This document shows positions 30,528 through 39,631 of a stretch of 64,000 nt of DNA, piece by piece. The translations under genes were made by a program, and so were the position numbers. How positions within the stretch are numbered: the first letter of the stretch is position 1; the number at the start of each line of letters is the position of its first letter. A model generated the notes under the pieces. The model worked only from the letters and a program-made list of their open reading frames with translations. It did no database searches and was not told where the DNA came from. This stretch comes from Legionella rubrilucens (GTDB lineage: Bacteria; Pseudomonadota; Gammaproteobacteria; Legionellales; Legionellaceae), in the NCBI RefSeq assembly GCF_001468125.1, contig NZ_LNYT01000006.1, positions 1-64,000 on the forward strand. Reading direction: 5' to 3'.

Positions 30528-31535
30528 ATGAAAACGTTTTTTAAGTGGTTTTTCTTTGTAACAGCACTGTCTCTGGTGCTGTTTTTCACTTTGTTCACCT
30601 ACAATGTCAATGCGCTGCTGACCAAACCGTTGTTGCCCTCAGAAAGCAAGCCCCTTATTCTGGAAATTAAACCCAATTCCACTGCATCGGCTTTTGTTAA
30701 TCATCTCCATGACCTGCATTTGATTGGCTCAAAAAAAATGTTTTTATCGTTCATGAAATGGCAAGGTTACAGCAATCGGCTCAAAGCCGGTATTTATCAG
30801 ATTACCCCTGGTGAAACAGCGCAGCAACTACTGGATAAAGTGACCAGCGGTGAAGTGCTGGTGCAATCCTTCCGCATCATTGAAGGAACAACACTGGCTC
30901 AGGTGACAGACAATTTAAAAAAAGCCCCGTATTTATCGTTTAACGAAGAGGATTTAAACGCTTTTTCAGGTCCCCACCCAAGCCCTGAAGGCCTTTTTCT
31001 TGCCGATACCTACAATTATGATGCGGGGGATAATGCCAAATCGTTGCTTAAAGTAGCCAATCATGATTTATTGAATTATTTAAATACCGCCTGGACCAGT
31101 CGAAGTCCGGGGTTACCCTATGACAATGCCTATCAATTATTAATTGCTGCCTCCATTCTTGAAAAAGAGACCGCCATAGCCAGCGAACGAAAACTGATTG
31201 CCGGGGTTATTGTGAACCGGCTTAAAAAAAACATGCCATTGCAAATGGACCCCACCGTTATTTATGCCTTTGGGAAGCATTTTGACGGAAAGCTTCGCCA
31301 TGAGCATTTAAGCATTGATTCACCTTACAATACCTATAAAAATCGTGGATTGCCGCCTACGCCAATTGCCATGGTGGGCAAAGAATCCATTGATGCCGCC
31401 GCCCATCCCAAGCCCAGTCATTACCTTTATTTTGTCGCCAAAGGCGACGGTTCCCATGCGTTTTCAGAAACGTATGAACAACAGAAAAAAGCCGTTTTAC
31501 GCTATAAATACAAAAACAAGGAACCACAACAATGA
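30528..31535 (+). CDS. mltG: endolytic murein transglycosylase MltG (YceG)
   Basis: 335 residues with one N-terminal membrane segment (FFFVTALSLVLFFTLFTYN). MltG cuts nascent glycan strands and so helps set their length. A LysM-like part follows, then the YceG domain with AASILEKETA (catalytic Glu), GVIVNRLKKNMPLQMDPTV (in part) and YFVAKGDGSHAFSETYEQQ. It starts at the base after the fabF stop and overlaps tmk by four bases. Confidence 0.95.
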   Translation: MKTFFKWFFFVTALSLVLFFTLFTYNVNALLTKPLLPSESKPLILEIKPNSTASAFVNHLHDLHLIGSKKMFLSFMKWQGYSNRLKAGIYQITPGETAQQLLDKVTSGEVLVQSFRIIEGTTLAQVTDNLKKAPYLSFNEEDLNAFSGPHPSPEGLFLADTYNYDAGDNAKSLLKVANHDLLNYLNTAWTSRSPGLPYDNAYQLLIAASILEKETAIASERKLIAGVIVNRLKKNMPLQMDPTVIYAFGKHFDGKLRHEHLSIDSPYNTYKNRGLPPTPIAMVGKESIDAAAHPKPSHYLYFVAKGDGSHAFSETYEQQKKAVLRYKYKNKEPQQ

Positions 31536-32170
31536 CCCAGGGACGCTTTATTGTTGTAGAGGGGCTTGAAGGAGCCGGCAAATCGACGGTGATGCAAACA
31601 ATAAAACAGGCGCTTGAATCAAGGCAATTGACAGTCGTGACGACTCGGGAGCCGGGAGGTACGCACATCGGTGAAACCATACGCCATTTAATCAAGGAGC
31701 CGAGACCCCAGGAACCCATGAGTGCCTACACGGAATTGCTGCTTCTCTATGCCGCGAGGGTGCAATTGCTTGAACAGGTGATTCGTCCGGCATTGCGCGA
31801 AGGAAAGTGGGTGCTGGCCGATCGCTTCGAACTTTCGACCTTCGCCTATCAGGGAGGAGGCAGGCAAATCGACAACGAAATCATTCAAGCCATTTCCACC
31901 ATTGCCTTACAGGGATTTCAACCGGATTTAATCCTGTTTTTGGATATTCCACCACAACGCGGGATGGAGCGGGTGACTCAGCGCGGCGACAGCGATCGCA
32001 TTGAGCAGGAGTCTCAGGCATTTTTTGAACGCGTGAATCACGCCTACCATGAAAAAATTAAAACCTTGAGCAATGTTGCCCTGATTGATGCTGGTCAAAC
32101 GCTTCAAGCCGTGCAAAAATCAGCGTTATTGCACCTTGAAAAGTTTCTGATCCGTCATGACGCATTCTGA
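31532..32170 (+). CDS. tmk: thymidylate kinase
   Basis: 212 residues. It phosphorylates dTMP to dTDP. The P-loop is VEGLEGAGKSTVM, the DR(x) motif is LADRFELSTFAYQGGGR, and TREPGGTHIGE carries the substrate Arg/Glu. It overlaps mltG upstream (four bases) and holB downstream (14 bases). Confidence 0.97.
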   Translation: MTQGRFIVVEGLEGAGKSTVMQTIKQALESRQLTVVTTREPGGTHIGETIRHLIKEPRPQEPMSAYTELLLLYAARVQLLEQVIRPALREGKWVLADRFELSTFAYQGGGRQIDNEIIQAISTIALQGFQPDLILFLDIPPQRGMERVTQRGDSDRIEQESQAFFERVNHAYHEKIKTLSNVALIDAGQTLQAVQKSALLHLEKFLIRHDAF

Positions 32171-33050
32171 TCCGTTTGAACGCTGTTGGCTTCACTTTGA
32201 ACAAACCCATGCTCATCAGCGCTTGTCGCACGGCCATCTTTTCTGTGCTGACGATGAATCCAGAATGAGCGCCCTCCAGCAACGCTTAATGCAACTGCTT
32301 TTATGCCGTAACCAGCAAAAACCCTGCCAGCAATGCCAGTCCTGTCGTCTCGTTTCAGTAGAGAGCCATCCCGATGTAGCCCTTGTCCAACCTGAAAAAG
32401 AAGGGGGGGCAATCAAGGTTGAACAAATCCGGGCGCTACAGGCCATCGCCTATACTTCGGCGCAACTGGGCAATCAGCGCGTTATTGTGATTAAATCCGC
32501 AGAAAAATTAAATCATGCTGCAGCGAATGCCCTGTTAAAATTACTCGAAGAACCGCCGCCAGGTGTCTATTTTCTTTTGCAGGCGCAATTCCTCGGGACT
32601 TTGCCGGCCACTGTCTTAAGCCGTTGCCAATTGTGGCGTTTATACGATGCTCATGAAAAACAGGACAATTACCTGGCCCTCGGCCAAATCCATGCGGAGG
32701 ATACGGCGAGAGGTAAGGTTTTTAGCCACCAAGCAACCATTCTTGAGGATTTGCAGGCCTTGCTGACACGTCAGGAATCCGCCTGCTCTCTGGCCGCCAA
32801 ATGGGCAAATTATGATTTTCCGGCACTCTTGTGGTTTCTCTACCTGCTTCATGCCCATTTAATTTACCTCAAGCTGGTGCAGAAAAGCGACGGCCGGACG
32901 GTAATGAACACCTTGGCGTCTTCATTCAGCGTCCCTGTTTTATTTGGGCAAATCGATAAAATTAATGGCATATTTAGAAAAATAAACCATACTATCAGTG
33001 TGAATCAATTACTCGCATTGGAAAATCTTTTACTGGGTTACCACGATTAA
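32157..33050 (+). CDS. holB: DNA polymerase III delta-prime subunit
   Basis: 297 residues. It is part of the clamp loader. SHGHLFCADDES near the start, the zinc-binding Cys cluster CRNQQKPCQQCQSC, VIKSAEKLNHAAANALLKLLEEPP and FLLQAQFLGTLPATVLSRCQ (in part) are typical. The P-loop is degenerate, as expected for delta-prime. The N-terminal HWFEQ.. region is about the usual length, and the C-terminal domain is slightly short. Confidence 0.93.
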   Translation: MTHSDPFERCWLHFEQTHAHQRLSHGHLFCADDESRMSALQQRLMQLLLCRNQQKPCQQCQSCRLVSVESHPDVALVQPEKEGGAIKVEQIRALQAIAYTSAQLGNQRVIVIKSAEKLNHAAANALLKLLEEPPPGVYFLLQAQFLGTLPATVLSRCQLWRLYDAHEKQDNYLALGQIHAEDTARGKVFSHQATILEDLQALLTRQESACSLAAKWANYDFPALLWFLYLLHAHLIYLKLVQKSDGRTVMNTLASSFSVPVLFGQIDKINGIFRKINHTISVNQLLALENLLLGYHD

Positions 33051-33061
33051 AGGAAAATCAC

Positions 33062-33406
33062 ATGTCAACGGAAGACATCCCAACCATCAATTGTGCCTAT
33101 GCCAGCGAGGGAGCGCTTTACATGGCCTACATGCCGTTCTTGCATGGCGGCGGCTTATTCATACGCACCAATCATAATTTTACCTTAGGCATGCCTGTGC
33201 AATTGAATGTGAAATTGTTAACTGAACCAGAAACCTACAAAATCGATGGCAAAGTGGTGTGGATTACTCCCAAAGGCGCGCAAGGCAGTAAACCCAGTGG
33301 TGTCGGAGTACAATTTTTAGGCGAAAATTGTCGCCATTTTTGCAATAAAATAGAAACCTACCTGGCGGGCATGCTAAAATCATCACAAATGACAGATACG
33401 ATGTAA
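33062..33406 (+). CDS. PilZ domain protein
   Basis: 114 residues. It resembles the PilZ proteins encoded after holB in many gammaproteobacteria, needed for type IV pilus assembly. The body (GLFIRTNHNFTLGMPVQLNVKL, in part, and GKVVWITPKG with GVGVQFLGEN) gives the beta-barrel. The RxxxR cyclic-di-GMP motif is not visible at the N terminus, so it probably does not bind c-di-GMP, as for PilZ of Pseudomonas. Confidence 0.88.
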   Translation: MSTEDIPTINCAYASEGALYMAYMPFLHGGGLFIRTNHNFTLGMPVQLNVKLLTEPETYKIDGKVVWITPKGAQGSKPSGVGVQFLGENCRHFCNKIETYLAGMLKSSQMTDTM

Positions 33407-33409
33407 ATT

Positions 33410-34204
33410 ATGCTTGTTGATTCCCATTGCCACCTCAATTTTATTGATTTATCGGAATTTAATCAGGATTTGAATCAAGTCATGCGTCTCGCCAAAGAGA
33501 ACGATGTGAGTCATTTTCTTTGTGTCTGTGTGGAGCTGGATGATTACCCTACGCTTTGTCAACTGGCGGACACTTACCCGCAGGTCAGTATTTCAGTCGG
33601 GATCCACCCTAACAGCGAAATTGACAGGGAGCCGGATGCAGCTGAACTGGTTGCATTGGCCCAACGTCACCCGGCCTGCATTGCCATTGGTGAAACCGGT
33701 CTCGACTATTACCGCACGACCACGGATGAAGCTCAGGCCTTACAACGGCAGCGGTTTATTCATCATATTGAAGCGTCCATCGCCACGTCAAAGCCTTTAA
33801 TTATACATACCCGTCAAGCTGCATCCGATACGTTGCAAGTCATGAAAAACCATCAAGCGGCTGAGATAGGCGGCGTCATGCATTGTTTTGCCGAAGACTG
33901 GGACATTGCCCGGCAGGCGCTGGATTTGAATTTTTATATTTCTCTTTCAGGCATTGTTACCTTTAAAAATGCAGCAACTTTACAGGAAGTTGCCCGGAAA
34001 GTCCCTCTGGATCGGCTGTTAATCGAAACGGATTCACCTTATCTTGCGCCGGTTCCATTCCGCGGAAAACAAAACCATCCCGCCCTGGTGAAGCATGTTG
34101 CCTTAGCCCTTGCTGACTTGCGAGGCATGACTTACGAGGAAGTGGCCCGGCAAACCACACAGAACTTTTATCAATGCTTTCGAATTAGTCCAATGAAATC
34201 GTGA
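33410..34204 (+). CDS. TatD family metal-dependent hydrolase
   Basis: 264 residues of the TatD/YcfH type DNase family. Metal ligands are in VDSHCHLNF, AIGETGLDYYR, PLIIHTRQA, GVMHCFAED and IETDSPYLAPVPFRGKQN (in part). It ends the fab/tmk/holB run, where ycfH sits in E. coli. Its last 20 bases overlap the end of the PP2C-like gene on the other strand. Confidence 0.93.
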   Translation: MLVDSHCHLNFIDLSEFNQDLNQVMRLAKENDVSHFLCVCVELDDYPTLCQLADTYPQVSISVGIHPNSEIDREPDAAELVALAQRHPACIAIGETGLDYYRTTTDEAQALQRQRFIHHIEASIATSKPLIIHTRQAASDTLQVMKNHQAAEIGGVMHCFAEDWDIARQALDLNFYISLSGIVTFKNAATLQEVARKVPLDRLLIETDSPYLAPVPFRGKQNHPALVKHVALALADLRGMTYEEVARQTTQNFYQCFRISPMKS

Positions 34205-35864
34205 TCGGGGCAAGATCATTCACAGCGTCATGCTCAAATACCTGTAAAAAATCCTCAAGCGTGATACCAGGGCCCTGAGCTTTTACAAATTGTTTAAAGG
34301 CGCTTGTTTGCTTGCAGGCAAACAGACTTATCAAGGTAAAACCAGGTGCCACATCGGCTTTGACTAATTGGAATACACAGCCCTTAACCGGCTCTTTCAG
34401 TGTACCCATGAGTCCCGTGATGCGTTGCAACTGGTCAATGTAACGTGGTGTGTCTTTCTGGATGGTTTTAATCTGATAAATTGCAAGCAATACCTGTTCG
34501 ATCGCCTCAAGCAGAGTGTCGTTGAGATTTTTTTCTGTTTTTAGTTTTTCCAGCAACATCTGGGGTTTGACAAGCACGGTTTCCTTCTTTAAACGGGCAA
34601 TGGATTCGGTGATTTTTTCTGCGGAAGGTATTTCACTCATCAATTCGCGTAGTAAGACTGAGGCCTGCTTCGGATGATTCAACAAGGCGCGGATACATTC
34701 ATCAGTATGATAGGGGATACGCGTCACATTGATGGTAGAGCAATCGCCCGCGGTTCTTCCCTGTAAATCCTGAAGTACCAGAGCAAAGGGGATATCGACG
34801 CCACGTCGATAAACGATTCCGTCGCCACTGTTATCAAACAGTAACTCAGATAAGGCGGCCGCTGTTTTTTCCTGACCCTTGTCCTTTAAAACCGTAAGAA
34901 CTTCGTCCACTGTCGCGTTTTTAGGAGGCCAATCCATTTTTTTTAACTCATTCAATAAATTGACAAGTTGATTGCGCTTGAGCAACGAGCGCTCAACCGC
35001 TATGTTCAGCAGCGTTGCAGCAATCACATAGGCAGAACCGTGTTTGGGTGAAGAGTTAAACAGGGCTTCAAATTGATCTTCCTTCACTTTGAATTCACGA
35101 ACCTCGTTTTTTTCCAGGAAGGGAGATAAATCCAGTTCCGACCAAATGCCATCGGTCATGGAAATGATAATATCGCCTTCCTGTGCCTCGTAGGGTTCAT
35201 TGATTAAAACCGGTTTCGGTTTTTTTTGATCAAGCATTTGCACCGAGGCAGGGGTCCAAACGCCCATGCCGCGATAGATATGGCGGGCGGGCAGAATTTT
35301 TTTGACTTTCATGTCGTCACTTAAAACCACTAACAGGGTATCGCCCATGTTAGAAAGCTCGCCCTGGTATTTCCCTTTGCCTGTGTAGGAAAATGCAGCG
35401 CCCGCCAGCGCACATTGACTGTCATAGGTTTGGTAGGGATTAGGCGACAAGGCATGGTCTTTAGAGGATTGGGCGATTTGATAATAGGTCTCCAAAGAGG
35501 AGTTCCTGCTATCGACAAACGTTTCACAGGCAAACGAAGCGATGTTGGCAATGCTGGCATTTTCCATCTGATCCTCAGGGGAACCGCCCAAGCCATCGGC
35601 GGTAGCCTGGCGAACACCGGTAATAATTCCTGCCTTGTTTTTCACAAACGTCATTGCACCAGAATCTAACACCTGCTCGCTCTCAATGTCTTTGTTCTGA
35701 TAAGCAAGACTAGACCCTGTAATCAGGACACTGTGATGCGAGGTGCTGAGAGCATAAAAACGTTTCTGAATAAAATCACTTGCCTTTTGATCACTAGAAC
35801 TGGTTATCGACGGAGAAGTCACTGTTAAGGCAGAACTGATGATTTTCAAATTGCCATTGCGCAT
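34185..35864 (-). CDS. PP2C-fold protein phosphatase-like protein, effector candidate
   Basis: 559 residues, soluble. Three metal-binding motifs of the PPM/PP2C fold are visible in order: ATADGLGG (Asp90, like DGxGG), SMTDGIWSEL (Asp238, like DGxWD) and TAGDCSTINV (Asp374, like the final DN/DC-S/T motif). AALAGAAFSY with GELSNMGDTLLVVL is the matching core sheet. Residues 380-559 are an extra helical region. In Legionella the PP2C fold is used by the effectors SidD (removes AMP) and Lem3 (removes phosphocholine); length is close to both. It follows a receiver-like gene after 27 bases and is divergent from a Fic gene. Activity and translocation are inference. Confidence 0.7.
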   Translation of the reverse strand: MRNGNLKIISSALTVTSPSITSSSDQKASDFIQKRFYALSTSHHSVLITGSSLAYQNKDIESEQVLDSGAMTFVKNKAGIITGVRQATADGLGGSPEDQMENASIANIASFACETFVDSRNSSLETYYQIAQSSKDHALSPNPYQTYDSQCALAGAAFSYTGKGKYQGELSNMGDTLLVVLSDDMKVKKILPARHIYRGMGVWTPASVQMLDQKKPKPVLINEPYEAQEGDIIISMTDGIWSELDLSPFLEKNEVREFKVKEDQFEALFNSSPKHGSAYVIAATLLNIAVERSLLKRNQLVNLLNELKKMDWPPKNATVDEVLTVLKDKGQEKTAAALSELLFDNSGDGIVYRRGVDIPFALVLQDLQGRTAGDCSTINVTRIPYHTDECIRALLNHPKQASVLLRELMSEIPSAEKITESIARLKKETVLVKPQMLLEKLKTEKNLNDTLLEAIEQVLLAIYQIKTIQKDTPRYIDQLQRITGLMGTLKEPVKGCVFQLVKADVAPGFTLISLFACKQTSAFKQFVKAQGPGITLEDFLQVFEHDAVNDLAPITISLD

Positions 35865-35891
35865 AAGCCGTTGTCTCGTCTATCTATTAAA

Positions 35892-36335
35892 TCATGTATT
35901 CAATACGGGATTGCTTTTACTGTCATAAAATTGACTGCCTAACGTGTCCAATTGGCTGAGAATAGCTTCCGAGTTGATTTTTTCAAGATTCTCAATGTAA
36001 TGCAAGGTGACATTCGAATTAAGATACGCGCCAAATTGCTCGATAAGCGCCTTGTTGTCCCCATACGCCACCAGCAATACAGGACGTTTAAAATCACAGG
36101 GATGATGATTTTTTTTCAAGGCAGCAATCGATTCGGTTGTTTCCTTGTTTAAATCAAGCACAAGAATTTGCAGGGAAGCCGTATGAGCAGGCGGCTCACA
36201 GTTGTCATTAAAGAGGAGAAAGGAATGAATGGACGAATTAGACTCTACGAGCTTGTAACGCTTTAAGGAGCCTAACTCAGTTACAATCAATTTCTTCACG
36301 TCGGTGTCTCGACCATAGACTGCTACGCGGCGCAT
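35892..36335 (-). CDS. small protein with receiver-like fold, unknown function
   Basis: 147 residues from the ATG at 36335, which has TTAGGAA upstream; an in-frame start at 36377 is not supported. The alternating pattern RRVAVYGRDTDVKKLI, LQILVLDLNKET, RPVLLVAYGD and VTLHYIEN resembles the alpha/beta layout of response regulator receivers. Only one Asp (LVLDLN) sits where the phospho-acceptor would be, and the usual acidic pair and Lys are not clear. It could be a degenerate receiver or another flavodoxin-like fold. It probably forms an operon with the PP2C-like gene and is divergent from the Fic gene. Confidence 0.55.
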   Translation of the reverse strand: MRRVAVYGRDTDVKKLIVTELGSLKRYKLVESNSSIHSFLLFNDNCEPPAHTASLQILVLDLNKETTESIAALKKNHHPCDFKRPVLLVAYGDNKALIEQFGAYLNSNVTLHYIENLEKINSEAILSQLDTLGSQFYDSKSNPVLNT

Positions 36336-36384
36336 AAACAAATTCCTAAGGTAATATTGGATAAAATTATAACACAATGCCTAA

Positions 36385-36417
36385 TTTAATACTACCTTAA
36401 TAAACTACAATTATACT
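36385..36417 (+). promoter_or_regulatory. PmrA-type box and -10 element before the Fic gene
   Basis: TTTAAT (36385-36390), five bases, CTTAAT (36396-36401), ten bases, TATACT (36412-36417). The PmrA response regulator binds tandem CTTAAT-like half-sites spaced by five bases, placed where a -35 would be. Transcription would start near 36424, 25 bases before the ATG. Confidence 0.6.
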
Positions 36418-36448
36418 GAAATCAAGTTGTTCTGATAAGAAGTCTATT

Positions 36449-37864
36449 ATGCCTGGTTTAATTGATGCGGCTCTTGAGGATTTCCCCCGAAGTGAGATCT
36501 GGCGTATTCAAACTGATGGATGGCAAGCGGTTAAAGGCCCCCTTAATTTCCGCCCGCAATTTTACAAAGGCATGCACGCCGCATTCCAATACTTAAGCCG
36601 GCATGATCGCGAAAAGATTACCCCATACTTGCTGGAAGACATTTACCATAGTTTTTACAGCCATGAGGATGCTTATAAATCGGATGATATCGTGAGGGAA
36701 GGTTATAATACCTACATGGGCGAGTTTGAAATTTTCTTTCCAGAACCCGGATTAGAGAGCCAAGCCGGCGTGAGTGAGGAGGGGCTCAGTGAACTTATCG
36801 AAGCATTAAAAAGCTCTGCACTCACTAAAGGGTCACGAAAACAACCCTTTATGGAAATAAAAATCGACCGCTACAATCAATACCCCATTTATTTGAATGC
36901 ATTAAGCGATCACTTTGAGGAAGACTTTCGCAACTACCTTATGAATGCTTCATTGGCTAAAACGGCCTACACCGGTAACAAACCGAAACCCAGCGAAAAG
37001 GACCTGGTTAAAGTATCCATTGTTTCAAGCGCTGCTGAACGGGAATATATTCTTGAACTTGTTCAGTTAGACATCGATAACTATTATCATGAGTTGGAAG
37101 AAGCTCAACAAATTGCTGACAAAACCGAACGAATGCAGGCTGAAATTAATGCCATAAACCATTTTATCCGTAAACTTCATCAATCGCATTATTTTCCTGA
37201 TGGCAATGGCAGAACATTTGTTTTTTTACTGGCTAACATGCTCTTGCTGCAAAATGGCTATGGAATGAAGATAGTTGAATACCCCGCCCATTTCGCCGGG
37301 TTTTCCACCGACGAGTTAGCCCAGGAAACCCTTTCAGGCCTTACTGATTTTCAGGCTTATAAAGTAACACGGGCCAAAAATTACCTGGCTTTTTTGTCCA
37401 CCCAGCAAATCAATGATCCAAAAAACGACATCAAAGAGGAGCTACTTAAAACACTGAGTGCCAAACCATTAATCGCCATGGCCCAAATCAATGAACTGTT
37501 TCTACAGATTAAAGAGCAGAGGCTTCAGGTTCCTAAAGGATACAATTCGTCACTCAATAATTTTCTAAGTTTATTTGGCGGAGACTCTAAAGAAAAAAGG
37601 GCCAACATGCTAATTCTTGAGTTATTGAAGGATATTTACCTGGAGCAGTTAAATCGCCTCATCGAGCAGGCCCCTGAACAACCCCCCTCAAAACAAATCG
37701 GATTTGAAACCAAAGAGGGTGCAGCTAAAACCCTGATGGATATGCTGGATAAGCAGGAAATCGTGAGTTATTGCGACAAATTAACCATTCATCGTGGAGT
37801 AGAAGCCTATCAGGATGCGGTCACGGGCAACAGTAAGGAAGAGATAGTGATCACCACTGCCTGA
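36449..37864 (+). CDS. Fic domain protein, effector candidate
   Basis: 471 residues. The Fic core motif HYFPDGNGR (residues 247-255) matches the consensus HxFx(D/E)GNGR in every position, so it is probably active. His247 would be the catalytic base and most such enzymes transfer AMP to hydroxyl groups of target proteins. The GNGR form differs from the DANGR of the phosphocholine transferase AnkX. An N-terminal helical region (1-190) and a C-terminal helical region (300-471) have no ankyrin repeats or motif that I know. An inhibitory helix (S/T-x3-E-G/N) is not evident. The PmrA-type promoter and the divergent PP2C-like neighbour suggest a Dot/Icm effector with a cognate eraser. Confidence 0.82.
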   Translation: MPGLIDAALEDFPRSEIWRIQTDGWQAVKGPLNFRPQFYKGMHAAFQYLSRHDREKITPYLLEDIYHSFYSHEDAYKSDDIVREGYNTYMGEFEIFFPEPGLESQAGVSEEGLSELIEALKSSALTKGSRKQPFMEIKIDRYNQYPIYLNALSDHFEEDFRNYLMNASLAKTAYTGNKPKPSEKDLVKVSIVSSAAEREYILELVQLDIDNYYHELEEAQQIADKTERMQAEINAINHFIRKLHQSHYFPDGNGRTFVFLLANMLLLQNGYGMKIVEYPAHFAGFSTDELAQETLSGLTDFQAYKVTRAKNYLAFLSTQQINDPKNDIKEELLKTLSAKPLIAMAQINELFLQIKEQRLQVPKGYNSSLNNFLSLFGGDSKEKRANMLILELLKDIYLEQLNRLIEQAPEQPPSKQIGFETKEGAAKTLMDMLDKQEIVSYCDKLTIHRGVEAYQDAVTGNSKEEIVITTA

Positions 37865-37906
37865 ATCAGGCTCCGCCTTACAGGCAGACCAGGGTATAGA
37901 CTATGC

Positions 37907-38491
37907 TCAATTGCCTTGCTGCCTGATTGCCACCACCTTAAACCGCACCGTCACCTCATCCTTGACCTCCTCCGTGCTGCTCCACTCACCCTGGCCGACA
38001 CCAAACAGACTGCGCTTAATGACGGTGCTTCCTTCAACAATTCCTTTGTCCGCGGAAAGTTGTTCGGCTTTGAACGTCAGGGTGACAGGCACTGTTTTGT
38101 CGCGGATTTTAAGCGTGCCGGTGGTCTGATAAGTACCGTCTAACAATTGCTGAATGCCCTGGGCTTTAAATTCCGCCTGAGGAAAGAATTGAACATTAAA
38201 CCAATCGGCGGTAATCAGGGTTTCTTTTAATTCAGCATAGGAGGCATAGACGGAGTTCATATCGACAACAATGTCAATGCGACTGCTGGCCAAATCAAGA
38301 GGGTCGACGAAAATCTGCCCGGAAAAGGTTTTAAATTGACCAGAAACCGGGGCGTCATTCTGGGTTGCCGTAAATGACAACTGGCTTTGGTCAGGGACAA
38401 TGATCCATTGCGGCACAGACGCAAGGCCTAAGGCAGGCAGGATAAACAAACTCAACATCCAAACAAAATGAACGAACGCTTTGATGTTCAT
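37907..38491 (-). CDS. YceI family periplasmic protein (second copy)
   Basis: 194 residues with a signal peptide (FVHFVWMLSLFILPALGLA). The lipocalin-like YceI barrel binds isoprenoid quinones or related lipids; WIIVPDQSQLSFTATQN, FPQAEFKAQGIQ and GTLKIRDKTVPVTL are typical strands. It starts in a four-base overlap with the cytochrome b561 gene. It is the last gene of the minus-strand run that starts with the bufferin genes. It differs clearly in sequence from the YceI copy at 39033, so this is not a recent duplication. Confidence 0.88.
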   Translation of the reverse strand: MNIKAFVHFVWMLSLFILPALGLASVPQWIIVPDQSQLSFTATQNDAPVSGQFKTFSGQIFVDPLDLASSRIDIVVDMNSVYASYAELKETLITADWFNVQFFPQAEFKAQGIQQLLDGTYQTTGTLKIRDKTVPVTLTFKAEQLSADKGIVEGSTVIKRSLFGVGQGEWSSTEEVKDEVTVRFKVVAIRQQGN

Positions 38492-39024
38492 GGTGAAATC
38501 ATCCGTTGTAAAATATCGTCTTTATTAATGAAATAATGTTTCAGTGCCGCTGCTGTATGCAGGGCAATCAGACCAAGCAGCGCATACGCCAGCCATTCAT
38601 GGGCTTGTTCAAACACCTGCCTCAGATGTTCATCAGGTCCGGTCAGATTCGGCAGGGTAAACCAGCCAAAAAAGGAGGCCGGAAGTCCTGCAGACGAGGT
38701 GATCAGCCATCCTGTCAGTGGCATAAGCAGCATCAAGGCATAAAACAGCCAATGCACACTCCGTGCGCTCAGCACTTCCCAACGCGGTAAATTTAACCGC
38801 GGCGTCGGGTTGCTCAATCGCCACAGAAGCCGGACAGCAACAAGAAATAAAGCAAGAAAACCATATTCCTTGTGCCAGCCGTATAATTTCAGCTTCTGAA
38901 GGCTCACAGGCAGCAACACCATGAAAAACCCCAGGATTAGGAGCCCAATAATCAGCACCGCCATGGCCCAGTGCAGACCAATCGCGGCCAGGCCAAAATG
39001 AGTGTCGTCATTTTTAATGCGCAT
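38488..39024 (-). CDS. cytochrome b561 (YceJ-like)
   Basis: 178 residues with four membrane helices. His residues for two b hemes lie in IGLHWAMAVLI, YGWHKEYGFLAL, SVHWLFYALML and IALHTAAALKHYF. It transfers electrons between quinol and periplasmic acceptors. In E. coli yceJ is next to yceI, as here, where it is flanked by two yceI genes. It follows the upstream yceI after eight bases (AAGGAT ribosome site). Confidence 0.92.
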   Translation of the reverse strand: MRIKNDDTHFGLAAIGLHWAMAVLIIGLLILGFFMVLLPVSLQKLKLYGWHKEYGFLALFLVAVRLLWRLSNPTPRLNLPRWEVLSARSVHWLFYALMLLMPLTGWLITSSAGLPASFFGWFTLPNLTGPDEHLRQVFEQAHEWLAYALLGLIALHTAAALKHYFINKDDILQRMISP

Positions 39025-39032
39025 GGTGATCC

Positions 39033-39614
39033 TTACACCGTGGGTTGATAGGCTTCCGCTCCGATTTCAATGTGGACTTCATCCCCTAAATCCGGCAGGA
39101 AGGCTTTAAGGCCAAAATCAGAACGTTTAAGCGTTGTTGTTGCGGTAAATCCGACCGTCATTCGATCGCTTACCGGGTTTTTGCCCACTTTATTCATCGT
39201 CACATCCAGCGTCACCGGTTTGGATACACCGCGTACAGTCAGTGTGCCCGTCACTTTCGCCGTATTCTTGCCAGTCAGTTCGACCTTGTCGCTGACAAAT
39301 TGGGCGGTGGGGTATTGTTTGACATCAAAAAAGAGTTTGTCACCCAGGTGTTTGTCCAATTCGGGAATGCCGGTAACAAATTTAGCGACGTCAATGGTCG
39401 CTTCCACTTTGCTGTTTTGTGGGTTGTCCTTATCCAGCATGAGGACCCCTTTCACATACCATTTACCGGATTGCGTTGAAAAACCGAGGTGCTGAATACG
39501 CCACAACACATAACTGTGCTGATCATCAATCACCAGTTTTTCGGGTGCCGCACACAGCGGCAAACTCAATACGCTGAAAAGAACAATGGAAAGGTAGCGA
39601 ATGGCGCGGTTCAT
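39033..39614 (-). CDS. YceI family periplasmic protein (first copy)
   Basis: 193 residues with a signal peptide ending at LPLCAAPE. KLVIDDQHSYVLWRIQHLGFS opens the YceI barrel, and YPTAQFVSDKVE, GTLTVRGVSKPVTLDV and FGLKAFLPDLGDEVHIEI (in part) close it. It probably carries a quinone-like lipid for the cytochrome b561 encoded next. AGGAG precedes the ATG. It lies 17 bases after the DUF2282 gene. Confidence 0.92.
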   Translation of the reverse strand: MNRAIRYLSIVLFSVLSLPLCAAPEKLVIDDQHSYVLWRIQHLGFSTQSGKWYVKGVLMLDKDNPQNSKVEATIDVAKFVTGIPELDKHLGDKLFFDVKQYPTAQFVSDKVELTGKNTAKVTGTLTVRGVSKPVTLDVTMNKVGKNPVSDRMTVGFTATTTLKRSDFGLKAFLPDLGDEVHIEIGAEAYQPTV

Positions 39615-39631
39615 AGAAGCTCCTGTCGAAG

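Noticed and set aside
36336-36400. PmrA-type box for the receiver-like/PP2C-like operon on the minus strand
   Set aside because: The half-sites there face the Fic gene; the minus strand has a TATAAT but no hexamer pair at the right spacing.
39070-39495. Open frame on the plus strand opposite the first yceI gene
   Set aside because: Shadow; the YceI signal peptide and barrel strands are on the minus strand.
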